Of a DNA stretch of 64,000 nt, positions 43,289 to 53,457 are shown piece by piece. Origin of the DNA: Microbacterium azadirachtae (GTDB lineage: Bacteria > Actinomycetota > Actinomycetes > Actinomycetales > Microbacteriaceae); the NCBI RefSeq assembly GCF_000956545.1, contig NZ_JYIT01000083.1, positions 149,727 to 213,726 of the forward strand, given 5' to 3'. Within the stretch, counting starts at the first letter, position 1. Each line of letters opens with the position of its first letter. The notes below the pieces were generated by a model. It was not told where the DNA came from. It was given only the letters and a program-made list of their open reading frames with translations, and did not search any database. Position numbers and translations under genes: made by a program.

Positions 43289-43292
<4 letters not shown>
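42243..43292 (+). CDS. FecCD-family ABC permease 2
   Basis: 349 residues: helices from ~25 on, with NNRIVTPSIMGFESL, LGSDAANALRVDHRREQ (coupling region) and LVGPMTFLGFLVATLAYQL. GTG start inside the previous gene. Overlaps the ATPase start by ATGA. Partner of permease 1 in the heterodimeric channel. Confidence 0.92.
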
Positions 43293-44098
<806 letters not shown>

Positions 44099-44119
44099 GC
44101 GGACCCGCCGGCCCGGGGC

Positions 44120-45067
44120 TCACCGCGAGCGGTGGTCCTCCGGGGCGAGCCGGGGACCGCGTCGCGGCTCTGCCACGCCGCTCAGGCGGATGAGCCGTAC
44201 CACCCGCTGCCGATGGCCGGCCCAGGGAGCGAGCAGCTCGAGCATGCCGGCGTCGTCGGTGCGGTGGCCGGTGAGCGCGAAGCCGACCTCATGCGCGAGG
44301 TGGTAGTCGCCCACGCTCACGGCGTCCGGGTCTCCGAGGGCGCGGATCCGGGTCTCCGCCGCAGTCCACGGGCCGATGCCGGGCAGGCTGGTGAGCGCGG
44401 CGTCGCGGGCGTCGCCGTCGGCGGCGGCGAGCACGGCGCGCTCGAGGCTGGGTGCCCGCTCAGCAGCGCGCACGAGCGTGCGGGACTGCGGCGGCTGCAC
44501 TCCGGCCCGGTGCCAGGCCCAGGACGGGATCCGGCGCCATCCCGCGGCGTCGGGCGCGACGGCCATCGCGCGCGGCGTCGGGCCGGGAGCGGGGTCGCCG
44601 AAGCGGGAGACGAGCACACGCCAGGCGCCGTACGCCTGGAACCCGGTGACCTTCTGCTCGAGGACGACCCCCGCCAGCGCGTCGAAGACCGCGTCGGTGC
44701 GACTGAGCCGCAGGCCGGGAAGGCGTCGTGCGGCGTCGGCCAGCACGGGATGCGACGACGGGTCGAAGCCGTCCGGGGCGTCGAGCGCCCCGCAGAGTGC
44801 GGGAACCTGGGCGAGCGCCTCCTCGGCGCCCGGACCCCAGGCGCTCGCGCGCACCTCGCCGGAGCCGGGCCGGAGCGCGAGCGTCGCGATGCCGGCCGGC
44901 GTGCGCAGCGCGAGCCAGAGCACCGGTCCGTCGCGCACGATCGTCGGATCCTTCGGACCGCGGCGCAGGATGCCGACGGTCTCGTGCAGATCGAGCGCCG
45001 CACGCGGGCGGTATGCGCTCTCGCGCACCGGCCACGCGCGGGGTGCGGGATCCGCGGCGAGGGTCAT
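44120..45067 (-). CDS. alkA: AlkA-like DNA-3-methyladenine glycosylase
   Basis: 315 residues. The HhH-GPD region reads LPGIGPWTAAETRIRAL (~235-250) with the catalytic Asp in PDAVSVGDYHLAHE just beyond it. Preceded by VLEQKVTGFQAYGAW, which is the AlkA dimer-interface helix. It excises alkylated purines by base flipping, which is the first step of base-excision repair. Complements Ogt, found elsewhere in the window. Sits beside the siderophore ATPase, converging on it. The 67-base upstream gap before the winged-helix gene holds no clear regulatory site. Confidence 0.88.
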   Translation of the reverse strand: MTLAADPAPRAWPVRESAYRPRAALDLHETVGILRRGPKDPTIVRDGPVLWLALRTPAGIATLALRPGSGEVRASAWGPGAEEALAQVPALCGALDAPDGFDPSSHPVLADAARRLPGLRLSRTDAVFDALAGVVLEQKVTGFQAYGAWRVLVSRFGDPAPGPTPRAMAVAPDAAGWRRIPSWAWHRAGVQPPQSRTLVRAAERAPSLERAVLAAADGDARDAALTSLPGIGPWTAAETRIRALGDPDAVSVGDYHLAHEVGFALTGHRTDDAGMLELLAPWAGHRQRVVRLIRLSGVAEPRRGPRLAPEDHRSR

Positions 45068-45134
45068 GGGAACACCCTAGATCCGCGGGCCGACAGCGGG
45101 ACTCAGGATCCCGGCCGACCACCCGCCGGGGTGC

Positions 45135-45737
45135 TCAGAAGCGGTCGGGGGAGGGGGTGCCCACGCCGTAGCGGATCGCGACGTCGGCGTGCCGGTCGAA
45201 CCGGTAGCCCACGCCGCGCACGGTGCGGACGATGTCCTCGTAGCGGCCGAGCTTGGCGCGCAGCCGGCGCACGTGCACGTCGATCGTGCGCTCGCCCGGA
45301 GCCTCCTCGTCGGAGGTCTGCCAGAGTGCGGAGACCAGCTCGGAGCGCTCGATCGTCGAGCCCTCGCGCAGCACGAGGTACTGCAGGAGCTCGAACTCCT
45401 TGTAGGTGAACGCCGCCGACTCGCCGTCGATCAGCACGCGCTTGCGGGAGATGTCGACCACGACGCCTCCGCCGTCCTGGGGCTCGCGCTCCTCGGCCTC
45501 GGCCTTGGAGCGGGCGATCGCGCCGGGCTCGTGCAGGGCGAGGCGGACGACGTCGAGGTCGCGGCCTCCGGTGCCCTGCGGGGCGAGGGCGACGGTGGCG
45601 TGCGTCTCGGCGTCGGGGGCCAGCTCGGCGAGGGTGCGGCGCAGGGCGTCCACCAGCAGCGGCAGGCTCACCCCGTTGGTGGCGGCCTTCAGCTCGTCGA
45701 TGCCGACGTAGAGGGCGACGCCGCGGTTCGTGCTCAC
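45135..45737 (-). CDS. Orphan winged-helix (OmpR-type) DNA-binding protein
   Basis: 200 residues from the chosen GTG (45737); a GTG at 45764 would add nine. The C-terminal part is an OmpR/PhoB DNA-binding domain (~120-185: AFTYKEFELLQYLVLREGS, RTIDVHVRRLRAKLGRYEDI, VRTVRGVGYRF). Instead of a receiver, the N-terminus reads GVALYVGIDELKAATNGVSL and ..ELAPDAETHATVALAPQG, which is a small unfamiliar domain. No phosphorylation Asp is present. Function unknown. Its start overlaps the divergent acetyltransferase start. Confidence 0.8.
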   Translation of the reverse strand: MSTNRGVALYVGIDELKAATNGVSLPLLVDALRRTLAELAPDAETHATVALAPQGTGGRDLDVVRLALHEPGAIARSKAEAEEREPQDGGGVVVDISRKRVLIDGESAAFTYKEFELLQYLVLREGSTIERSELVSALWQTSDEEAPGERTIDVHVRRLRAKLGRYEDIVRTVRGVGYRFDRHADVAIRYGVGTPSPDRF

Positions 45738-46008
45738 CCGGGAGGACGACGCGTCGCGGTACACGCTGACGCGCGACGGCGTGCTGGTGAGCGTGCTCGA
45801 CTACCGCGACGACGGGCGCACGATGGCGCTCACGAGGGCTTTCACCATCCCGACTTTCCGCGGATCCGGCTATGCGGCCGTCGTGGTCGAGGGTGCGGTC
45901 GACGACATCGCGCGCCGCGGGGACCGGCGCATCGACGCAGTCTGCTGGTACGTCGCGGACTGGTTCGAGGCGCACCCCGAGCGGGCGGATCTGCTGCGCA
46001 CGCGCTGA
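45730..46008 (+). CDS. GNAT-fold N-acetyltransferase (YidJ/GCN5-related small type)
   Basis: 92 residues. Sequence DDGRTMALTRAFTIPTFRGS, GYAAVVVEGAVDDIARRGDR and AVCWYVADWFEAHPE matches the short GNAT branch that acetylates small molecules or protein N-termini (acetyl-CoA loop RGSGYA). GTG start. Its first codons overlap the first codons of the winged-helix gene, so both promoters must lie inside or across each other. Confidence 0.8.
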   Translation: MLTREDDASRYTLTRDGVLVSVLDYRDDGRTMALTRAFTIPTFRGSGYAAVVVEGAVDDIARRGDRRIDAVCWYVADWFEAHPERADLLRTR

Positions 46009-46131
46009 GCCCTACCGCGGATCCGGCCTCTGTGACGCTCTGTTACGCCGTGCACGCCGCGGCACAGGGGTCGCGGCCGACCCCGGCACGCCTCGGAGGG
46101 AATGTCGGATGCCGTCCGTAGCGTGGAGGGC

Positions 46132-47316
46132 ATGAGGATCCTGCACACCAGCGACTGGCACATCGGCCGGGGCTTCCACGGGCATTCCACCCTGGGGGCG
46201 CTCGCCGAGGTGCTCGACGCGCTCGTGGCGCAGGTGCGGGAGAACGACGTCGACGTGGTGGTCGTCGCCGGTGACGTGTTCGACTCCGCGACCCCCGCCG
46301 CCGAGGCGTACACCCTGCTGACCGACGCGCTCGTCGGCCTGTCCGACGCCGGCGCGCAGGTGATAGTCACGAGCGGGAACCACGACTCCGCCGCACGGCT
46401 GGGCTTCCAGGCGCGGCTGCTGCGCGCGGGGATCCACGTCGTGACGGATCCGCGCACGGTCGGCGAGCCGATCACCCTCTCCGATGAGCACGGCCCGGTG
46501 CGCTTCTTCGGAGTGCCGTACCTGGAGCCGGCCATCGTCCGCCAGCACGCGGCCTTCCAGCCGCAGGAGCAGGCTGGAGCCGAGGCGCGTCCGCTGCGCA
46601 CCCAGGCGCAGACCGTCGCCCGCGCCATGGAGCTCGTGCGCGCGGGGCTCGCTGAGCACCCCGGGCGCTCGGTCGTGATCGCGCACTGCTTCGCGGCGGG
46701 CGTCGACGCGACGACCGGGCTCGAACGCGAGATCCGGCAGGGCGGCATCGACATGGTCCCGGTGTCGGTCTTCGACGGCATCGACTACGTCGCGCTCGGG
46801 CACATCCACGGCCGCCAGGCGCTCACCGAGCGCGTCCGCTACGCCGGGGCGCCGCTGCACTACAGCTTCGGCGAGCAGCACAAGCCGCGGGGATCCTGGC
46901 TGGTCGACCTCGACGCCGCCGGCGCGGTCGAGGCGTCGTGGCTCGATCTCCCGGTGCCGCGCCGTCTGGTCACGCTCACCGGATCCTTCGACGAGATCCT
47001 GTCCGCCGACCTCGTCGCGGCGCACGCCGACGACTGGGTGTGCGCCGTCTACACCGACGACCTCCCGCAGACCGAGCCGATGCGACGCCTGCGCGAGAAG
47101 TACCCGTTCTGCGCGCTCGTGCAGCACGAGCCCGCCGTCACGGCGACCACCGAGGAGCGCTCCTATGGCGAGCGGCTGCGCAGCGCGGTCACCGATGAGG
47201 AGCGCATCGACGCGTTCCTCGCCCACGTGCGCGCGGGAGCCGGAGCGAGCCCGCGCGAGCGGGAGCTGATCCGCGAGGTGCTGGACGACCGCACCCTCGC
47301 GGAGGCGCTGGTCTGA
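46132..47316 (+). CDS. sbcD: Nuclease SbcCD subunit D
   Basis: 394 residues. Calcineurin-like metallophosphoesterase core: HTSDWHIGRGF, VVVAGDVFDSA, VTSGNHDSAARL, VIAHCFA and ALGHIHGRQ supply the metal ligands. The C-terminal capping domain is also present. With SbcC it forms the Mre11-Rad50-type nuclease that removes hairpins and processes ends. GGAGGG just before the ATG. Followed by sbcC with 16 bases between. Confidence 0.95.
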   Translation: MRILHTSDWHIGRGFHGHSTLGALAEVLDALVAQVRENDVDVVVVAGDVFDSATPAAEAYTLLTDALVGLSDAGAQVIVTSGNHDSAARLGFQARLLRAGIHVVTDPRTVGEPITLSDEHGPVRFFGVPYLEPAIVRQHAAFQPQEQAGAEARPLRTQAQTVARAMELVRAGLAEHPGRSVVIAHCFAAGVDATTGLEREIRQGGIDMVPVSVFDGIDYVALGHIHGRQALTERVRYAGAPLHYSFGEQHKPRGSWLVDLDAAGAVEASWLDLPVPRRLVTLTGSFDEILSADLVAAHADDWVCAVYTDDLPQTEPMRRLREKYPFCALVQHEPAVTATTEERSYGERLRSAVTDEERIDAFLAHVRAGAGASPRERELIREVLDDRTLAEALV

Positions 47317-47332
47317 GGAGGGCCCGCACGCC

Positions 47333-50300
47333 GTGAGACTGCACCGCCTCGAGATCGAGGGCTTCGGCCCGTTCCTCCGCCGCCAGACGATCGACTTCGA
47401 CGCCTTCGCCGACGACGGCGTGTTCCTGATCGGCGGCCGCACGGGCGCCGGCAAGTCGAGCATCCTCGACGCGGTCTGCTTCGGGCTGTACGGCAACGTC
47501 CCGCGCTATGAAGGCGGCGAGAAGCGGCTGCGGAGCGACCACTGCGAGCCCGCGGATCCGACCGAGGTCGTCGTGGAGTTCAGCACGGTCGCGGGGAGGT
47601 TCCGGGTGACCCGGTCCCCCGAGTACCAGCGACCGGCCAAGCGCGGCGGAGGGCTGACGAAGCAGGCGTCGTCCGTGGCCCTCGAGGAGCTCGTCGGCGG
47701 AGCCTGGATCGGCCGCGCCGCGCGGGAGGTCGACGTCGCGCACGCGCTCGACGAGATCCTGCAGCTGAACCTGCAGCAGTTCCTCCAGGTGATCCTGCTC
47801 GCGCAAGGGCGCTTCGCGCGTTTCCTGCTCGCCGACAGCCGCGAGCGGCAGTCGCTCCTGCGCCGGTTGTTCGGCACGGGGCGGTTCGAGGACTATCAGG
47901 CGCGCTTCGACGAGCGCCGTCGCGCCTCGGAGCAGGCGCTCGGCGCCGGTCGCGCCGCCGTGCTCGCCCGCATCGAGGACGCGGAGCAGCTCGTCGCCGA
48001 CCACGAGCTCGGCGGAGCCGTCGCCGAGGGCGGAGAGGCGCAGGGCGCATCCGTCGAGGGGCGTCTGGAGGCCCTCCGCCGAGCGGGCGCGCGCGCCGAC
48101 TACCGCGCCGAGCAGCGCCGCCAGGAGCGCGACATCGCCGAGACCGCGCACCGCGCGGCGACCGCGGCATTGACCGTCGCGCGTGAGGAGCGCCAGGCGC
48201 AGATCGAGCGGGACCGCGCCCGTTCCGCGCTCGCCGCGTTGGACGCCGAGGCGCCGCGCATCGACGCCGACCGGCGCACGCTCGAGCAGGCGCGCACCGC
48301 CGAGGCGCTCCGGCACGTGCTGGACGCGGCCGAGCGCGCGGCGGCCAGGGCGGAGGCCTCGGAGGCGCAGGCGGCGGACGCCGCCGTGGCCTGGAAGGCC
48401 GCGTCCGCCGAGGACGCGGAGACCCCCGACGGCTCCGAGGCTCCCGACGGCTCCGAGGCGCCGGCGCTGCGGGACTGGGCCGCGGCGCTGACCCGTGCGA
48501 GCGGCGCCTGGCAGCAGGCGGCCGATGCCGAGGCGCGCCTCGGCGCCCTCCAGGAAGCGGTCATCGCCGCACAGGGCGACGCGGAGGCCGTCGCAGCCGC
48601 GCGCGCGGCCCGCGAGGACGAGCGGGCGGCTCTGCCCGCCGCGCTCGAGGCGCTGACGGCCGAACGCGACGACCTGCGCCGGTCGGCGGATCGGCTGACC
48701 GAGCGAGACGCCGCGGTCGTGCTCGCCACTGCGCGGCTCACCGCCGCTCGCGAGGCCGCGGCTCTCACCGAGGAGCGCACCGCGGTGGTGCAGACGGTCG
48801 CGGATCGCGAGCGCGATGCGGCCGAGGCCTTCGCGCGGGCCGCGGATCTGCGGCGTCGCCGTGAGGCGGGGATGGCGGGCGAACTCGCTGCCGCTCTGGT
48901 GCCGGGGGAGGCCTGCAGCGTCTGCGGGTCGACCGAGCACCCGAGCCCCGCCGCGCTCGCGGATCCGGTCTCGGCCGACGACGTCGCGGAGGCGACCGAG
49001 GCGCGGGAGCGCGCCGCCGAGCGCGTGCGTGCGGCCACGGCCGACCTCGCCGCACGGGACGCCGCGCTCGCCGCGGCCACCGCGCGCGCCGACGGGCGCA
49101 CGGTCGACGAGGCCCAGGCGGAACTGACCGCGGCATCGGAGGAACGCGCCGCATCCGCCGCGGCCGGTGCGTCCGCCGCCGACGTGGAGCAGCGCCTCGC
49201 CGCGCTCCGGGCGCAGGACGACGTCCTCGAGGCAGAGATCGGAGGCCTCGCCGCGCGCCAGGCAGAGACGCGCGAACGGCTCGCGCTCGCGCGACAGTCT
49301 CTCGCGGCCGCGGAGGAGACCGTGGCGAGGGCCCGCGGCGACTTCGAGACGGTCGCCGAGCGGCTGGAGCACGCATCGGTGCGGATCGTGGCGGCGCTCG
49401 CGCTCGCCACCTCGCTGGAGGAGCGCGACGCCCGCGCGGAGACCTCCGCAGCCGCCCGCGCCGAACGGGACGAGGCCCTCGCCGCCTCGCCGTTCGACGA
49501 CACCTCGGCAGCCAGGGCGGCCCTGCGGAGCCCCGCCGACCAGGCGGCGCTCGAGGAGCGGATCGCCGTCCACGCCGCCGGGCGCACCAAGGAGCGGGCG
49601 ATCCTGCTCGAGCTCGAGCTGCGCACCCTGCCCGACGAGCCCATCGACCTCGCACCCCACGAGACGGCGGAGGCCGCCGCCCGCACCGCGTGGACCGGGG
49701 CCGTCGACGCCGCCGGTCGCGCCGACGCGATCGCGGCTCAGCTCGGATCCCTCCTCGCCACGGCGACGGCGGCGCACACCCGCGGTGCCGCGGCGGCCGA
49801 GGAGCACGAGATCCTGCAGCAGCTCGCCGACACGCTCGCGGGGCGCGGAGCCAACGCCTATCGGATGAACCTCGAGACGTTCGTGCTCGCCGCCGAACTG
49901 GAGGAGATCGTCGCGAGCGCGAACCTGCGCCTCGCCGACATGTCGTCGGGGCGGTACCGGCTGCAGCACAGCGACGCCCGTGCCGCGCGCGGGGCGGCGA
50001 GCGGACTGGGCATCGTCGTGTTCGACGCGTTCACCGGGCAGACGCGCCCGGCGCAGTCGCTGTCGGGCGGGGAGACGTTCCTCGGGTCGCTCGCGCTCGC
50101 GCTCGGCCTCGCCGAGGTCGTGACCGCCCGCGCCGGCGGGATCCAGCTCGACACCCTGTTCATCGACGAGGGCTTCGGCTCCCTCGACGGCGAGACGCTC
50201 GACGTCGCGATGCGCACGCTCGACGAACTGCGGGCAGGCGGCCGCACGGTCGGCGTGATCAGCCACGTCGAGGCGATGCAGGAGCAGATCCCCGCGCAGA

Positions 50301-50347
50301 TCACCGTGCGCACGACCCCCGACGGCCCGAGCGTGATCGACGCCTGA
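47333..50347 (+). CDS. sbcC: Nuclease SbcCD subunit C
   Basis: 1004 residues. Walker A GGRTGAGKSS (~34-43), long coiled coils with a zinc hook CSVCGS (Cys528, Cys531), and C-terminal signature LSGGETFLGSLALALGLAE, Walker B ..LFIDEGFGSLDGETLD, then a D-loop. Two short acidic repeats (TPDGSEAPDGSEAP) appear in the first coiled coil. It is the ATPase/bridge of the SbcCD nuclease. GTG start follows the sbcD stop. Confidence 0.95.
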   Translation: MRLHRLEIEGFGPFLRRQTIDFDAFADDGVFLIGGRTGAGKSSILDAVCFGLYGNVPRYEGGEKRLRSDHCEPADPTEVVVEFSTVAGRFRVTRSPEYQRPAKRGGGLTKQASSVALEELVGGAWIGRAAREVDVAHALDEILQLNLQQFLQVILLAQGRFARFLLADSRERQSLLRRLFGTGRFEDYQARFDERRRASEQALGAGRAAVLARIEDAEQLVADHELGGAVAEGGEAQGASVEGRLEALRRAGARADYRAEQRRQERDIAETAHRAATAALTVAREERQAQIERDRARSALAALDAEAPRIDADRRTLEQARTAEALRHVLDAAERAAARAEASEAQAADAAVAWKAASAEDAETPDGSEAPDGSEAPALRDWAAALTRASGAWQQAADAEARLGALQEAVIAAQGDAEAVAAARAAREDERAALPAALEALTAERDDLRRSADRLTERDAAVVLATARLTAAREAAALTEERTAVVQTVADRERDAAEAFARAADLRRRREAGMAGELAAALVPGEACSVCGSTEHPSPAALADPVSADDVAEATEARERAAERVRAATADLAARDAALAAATARADGRTVDEAQAELTAASEERAASAAAGASAADVEQRLAALRAQDDVLEAEIGGLAARQAETRERLALARQSLAAAEETVARARGDFETVAERLEHASVRIVAALALATSLEERDARAETSAAARAERDEALAASPFDDTSAARAALRSPADQAALEERIAVHAAGRTKERAILLELELRTLPDEPIDLAPHETAEAAARTAWTGAVDAAGRADAIAAQLGSLLATATAAHTRGAAAAEEHEILQQLADTLAGRGANAYRMNLETFVLAAELEEIVASANLRLADMSSGRYRLQHSDARAARGAASGLGIVVFDAFTGQTRPAQSLSGGETFLGSLALALGLAEVVTARAGGIQLDTLFIDEGFGSLDGETLDVAMRTLDELRAGGRTVGVISHVEAMQEQIPAQITVRTTPDGPSVIDA

Positions 50348-50365
50348 CCCCGCCGACGAGACGGG

Positions 50366-51538
50366 CTAGACGAGTTCGTACACCGTGGCGTTGGCCATGC
50401 CGCCGCCCTCGCACATGGTCTGCAGTCCGTAGCGGATGCCGTTCTGGCGCATGTGGTGCAGCAGAGTGGTGGTGAGCCTCGCGCCGGACGCGCCGAGCGG
50501 GTGCCCGAGCGCGATGGCGCCGCCGCGCGGGTTCACGAGCTCCGGATCCGCCCCCGTCTCGCGCAGCCAGGCCAGCACGACCGGCGCGAAGGCCTCGTTC
50601 ACCTCGAACGCGCCGATGTCGGCGATGCCGAGGCCGGCGCGCTCCAGCACCTTCGCAGTCGCCGGGATGGGCCCGGTCAGCATGAGGATCGGATCCGAGC
50701 CCACGACCGCGACGCTGTGCACCCTCGCGATCGGCACGAGTCCGAGCTCGGCAGCCCTGGCGCTCGTCATCATGAGCACGGCCGCTGCCCCGTCGGAGAT
50801 CTGCGAGGCGCTGCCCGCGGTCACCACGCCGTCGGCGACGAACGGCGTCGGCAGCGTCGCGAGCCGCTCGACCGTGGAGTCGCCGCGGATGCCCTGGTCC
50901 GTCACGACCTCGCCGTCGCCGGTCTCGACCGGGACGATCTCGTCGGCGAACAGCCCGGACGCGGTCGCCGCGGCCGCCCGCCGGTGCGAACGCACCGAGA
51001 ACTCGTCGAGCTCGCCGCGGGTGAGCCCCCACCGTTTCGCGATCAGCTCCGCGCCCACGCCCTGGTTGCCGAGGTCGGGGAAGCGCTCGTGCATGAGCGG
51101 CCCGTAGGGGTCGGCGCCCGCGACGCTGGAGAACATCGGCACCCGCGACATCACCTCGACGCCCCCGGCGACGACGATGTCGGCGTAGCCCGCGATGATC
51201 GCCGCGGCGGCGCTCTGGATGGCCTGCTGCGACGAGCCGCACTGCCGGTCGATCGTCATCCCCGGGACGTGCTCGGGCAGCCCCGCGGCCAGGGCGGCGT
51301 TGCGCCCCACGTTGAACGACTGCTCCCCGACCTGGGACACGCAGCCCCACATCACGTCGTCGACGAGCGCCGGATCCAGTCCCGTGTCGTCCAGCACCGC
51401 CCGGAGGGGGTGCGTGGACAGATCGACCGGGTGGATGCCGCGGAAGACACCGCGCTCGGGCTTGCCGATGCCGACCGCGGTGCGCCGTGCGGCGACGATG
51501 ACCGCGTCCCGCCCGGACGACAGAAGAGGGGTGCTCAT
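50366..51538 (-). CDS. Acetyl-CoA acyltransferase (thiolase)
   Basis: 390 residues. Nucleophile Cys100 in DRQCGSSQQA, His in GGAIALGHPLGASGAR, second Cys in CEGGGMANATV. Transfers acyl groups to CoA in beta-oxidation or acetoacetyl-CoA formation; the length and 'steroid-side-chain' style FadA5-like CGSSQQA fit a degradative thiolase. The SD GGAGGGAG lies in the 3' arm of a hairpin. Follows glmS on the same strand, but is functionally unrelated to it. Confidence 0.92.
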   Translation of the reverse strand: MSTPLLSSGRDAVIVAARRTAVGIGKPERGVFRGIHPVDLSTHPLRAVLDDTGLDPALVDDVMWGCVSQVGEQSFNVGRNAALAAGLPEHVPGMTIDRQCGSSQQAIQSAAAAIIAGYADIVVAGGVEVMSRVPMFSSVAGADPYGPLMHERFPDLGNQGVGAELIAKRWGLTRGELDEFSVRSHRRAAAATASGLFADEIVPVETGDGEVVTDQGIRGDSTVERLATLPTPFVADGVVTAGSASQISDGAAAVLMMTSARAAELGLVPIARVHSVAVVGSDPILMLTGPIPATAKVLERAGLGIADIGAFEVNEAFAPVVLAWLRETGADPELVNPRGGAIALGHPLGASGARLTTTLLHHMRQNGIRYGLQTMCEGGGMANATVYELV

Positions 51539-51549
51539 GCTGCCATTCT

Positions 51550-51583
51550 CCCTCCGCCCGGCTGTGCCGGCGCGGGCGGAGGG
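51550..51583 (-). terminator. Hairpin between glmS and thiolase, covering thiolase SD
   Basis: CCCTCCGCCCG, 12-base loop, CGGGCGGAGGG: perfect 11-base arms. On the transcribed strand the 3' arm contains the GGAGGG used by the thiolase, so it could both end glmS transcripts and hide the next ribosome site. Confidence 0.6.
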
Positions 51584-51591
51584 AAGGCGGG

Positions 51592-53412
51592 TCACTCGAC
51601 GGTGACCGACTTGGCCAGGTTCCGCGGCTTGTCGACGTCGTGCCCGAGCAGCACGGCGGCGTGATAGGCGAGGAGCTGGGTGGGGATCGTCAGCAGGATC
51701 GGATCCAGCTCGGGCTCGTTCTTGGGGACGAGGATCGTGCGGGCGGCCAGATGGCCGAGGTCGACGCCGGCGTGCGTGATGGCGATGAGCGGCCCCTTGC
51801 GGGCGAGGATCTGCTCGGCGGCGGCGAGGTTCCGGTCGGTGAGCTCGTCGTCCGGGATCACGGCGACCGTGGGCATGTCGGGGTCGATGAGCGCGAGGGG
51901 CCCGTGCTTGAGCTCGCTGGTCTGGTAGGCCTCCGCGTGGATGTAGCTGATCTCCTTGAGCTTCTGCGCGCCCTCCCGAGCGACCGGGAACCCGCGGACC
52001 CGCCCCACGTAGAACGCGCTCTGCGCCTTGGCGACGTCGTCGGCGACCGCGGCGATCGCCTCGGAGCCGTCGAGGATCTCGCGGATCTGCTCGGGGATGC
52101 GCTGCAGCCCGCGCAGGATGCGCTGTCCGTCGGCGTGGGAGAGATCGTGCAGTCGTCCCAGATGCAGGGCGAGGAGGGCGAACGACAGCGCCATGTTCGT
52201 GAGCGCCTTGGTGGAGGCGACGGAGATCTCGGGCCCTGCGTGCAGGTAGATCCCGCCGTCGACGGTGCGCGCGATCGTCGAGCCGACGACGTTGACCACG
52301 CCGATCACCCGGCCGCCCTTGCGCTTGATCTCCTCGACCGCGAACGCGGTGTCGGCGGTCTCGCCGCTCTGGCTCACCGCGACGTAGAGCGTGTCCGACT
52401 CGATGATCGGCTGGCGGTAGCGGAACTCCGAGGCGGCCTCCGCGTCGGCCGGGATCCGAGCGAGGTCCTCGATGAGCTGCGCGCCGAGCTGCCCGACGTA
52501 GTACGCGGAGCCGCAGCCGAGGATCTTGATCCGGCGGAACCCGCGCAGCTCACGGGGGTCGAGGCCGAGGCCGTCCAGGCGGGCGGTGGCGAACCGCTCG
52601 TCCAGCCGGCCGCGCAGCACCATCGCGGCGGCGTCGGGCTGCTCGTGGATCTCCTTGAGCATGAAGTGCTGGTAGCCGCTGAGCTCGAGGTCCTCCGCGG
52701 CGACGCTGATCTCGACCGGCTCCGAGCTGGTCGGGCTGTTACCGCGGTCGAACGTGCGGAACCCGGTCGCGGTGACCGTCGCCAGCTCGCCGTCGTCCAG
52801 GTGCACCACGCGATCGGTGTGCCGCACGAGCGCCGCGACATCGCTGGCCACGAGCATCTCCTTGTCCCCGATGCCGATGATCAGCGGCGACCCGCTCCGG
52901 GCCAGCACGATCCGGTCCGGATGCCGCTCGTCCAGCACGGCGAGGGCGTACGTGCCCGTGATCCGCCCGAGCGCGGCGAGCACCGCCTCCTCGAGCGTCG
53001 CGGCCTCGGACTGGGCGATGAGGTGCGCGACGACCTCGGTGTCGGTGTCGCTGGAGAACTCGACGCCGGTCTGCGCGAGCTGCGCGCGCAGCGCCGCCGC
53101 GTTGTCGATGATGCCGTTGTGCACGACGCTGATCCGGCCGTCCTGGCTGCGCTGCGGGTGCGCGTTCTGCTCGACCGCGGGTCCGTGCGTCGCCCAGCGG
53201 GTGTGGCCGATCCCGACCGTGCCGGTCAGCCGCTTCGGCAGTGCGGCCTCGAGCTCGCGCACGCGGCCCACGCGACGGATCGCCGTGGTTCCCTTGGCGC
53301 CGAGGACGGCGAGGCCGGCCGAGTCGTAGCCGCGGTACTCGAGGCGGGTGAGGCCTTCGACGAGGACGGGGGCGGCGGCCTGGTGGCCGATGTATCCGAC
53401 GATTCCGCACAT
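51592..53412 (-). CDS. glmS: Glucosamine-fructose-6-phosphate aminotransferase (isomerizing)
   Basis: 606 residues. Begins MCGIVGYIGHQ (Cys2 is the glutaminase nucleophile); the glutaminase domain spans ~1-220; two SIS domains (GCGSAYYVGQ, VSQSGETADT, ..GPEISVASTKALTNM) convert fructose-6-P. The C-terminal DKPRNLAKSVTVE is invariant in the family. Makes glucosamine-6-P for peptidoglycan and other cell-wall sugars. Upstream, an 86-residue unknown gene on the same strand ends 45 bases before, preceded by a long palindrome. Confidence 0.97.
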   Translation of the reverse strand: MCGIVGYIGHQAAAPVLVEGLTRLEYRGYDSAGLAVLGAKGTTAIRRVGRVRELEAALPKRLTGTVGIGHTRWATHGPAVEQNAHPQRSQDGRISVVHNGIIDNAAALRAQLAQTGVEFSSDTDTEVVAHLIAQSEAATLEEAVLAALGRITGTYALAVLDERHPDRIVLARSGSPLIIGIGDKEMLVASDVAALVRHTDRVVHLDDGELATVTATGFRTFDRGNSPTSSEPVEISVAAEDLELSGYQHFMLKEIHEQPDAAAMVLRGRLDERFATARLDGLGLDPRELRGFRRIKILGCGSAYYVGQLGAQLIEDLARIPADAEAASEFRYRQPIIESDTLYVAVSQSGETADTAFAVEEIKRKGGRVIGVVNVVGSTIARTVDGGIYLHAGPEISVASTKALTNMALSFALLALHLGRLHDLSHADGQRILRGLQRIPEQIREILDGSEAIAAVADDVAKAQSAFYVGRVRGFPVAREGAQKLKEISYIHAEAYQTSELKHGPLALIDPDMPTVAVIPDDELTDRNLAAAEQILARKGPLIAITHAGVDLGHLAARTILVPKNEPELDPILLTIPTQLLAYHAAVLLGHDVDKPRNLAKSVTVE

Positions 53413-53457
53413 GGGGAGCTCCTCAGGGATCGATGAAGGGGTGGACGGGCGGGTCGC

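Noticed and set aside
45098..45111. Fifth DosR-like box upstream of the AlkA-like gene
   Set aside because: GGGACTCAGGATCC aligns only with a one-base shift and the gene is unrelated to the island.
47189..50266. 1025-codon open frame on the strand opposite sbcC
   Set aside because: sbcC has all its motifs (Walker A, zinc hook, signature); the antisense frame is open only because of high GC and codon position bias, and its product resembles nothing.
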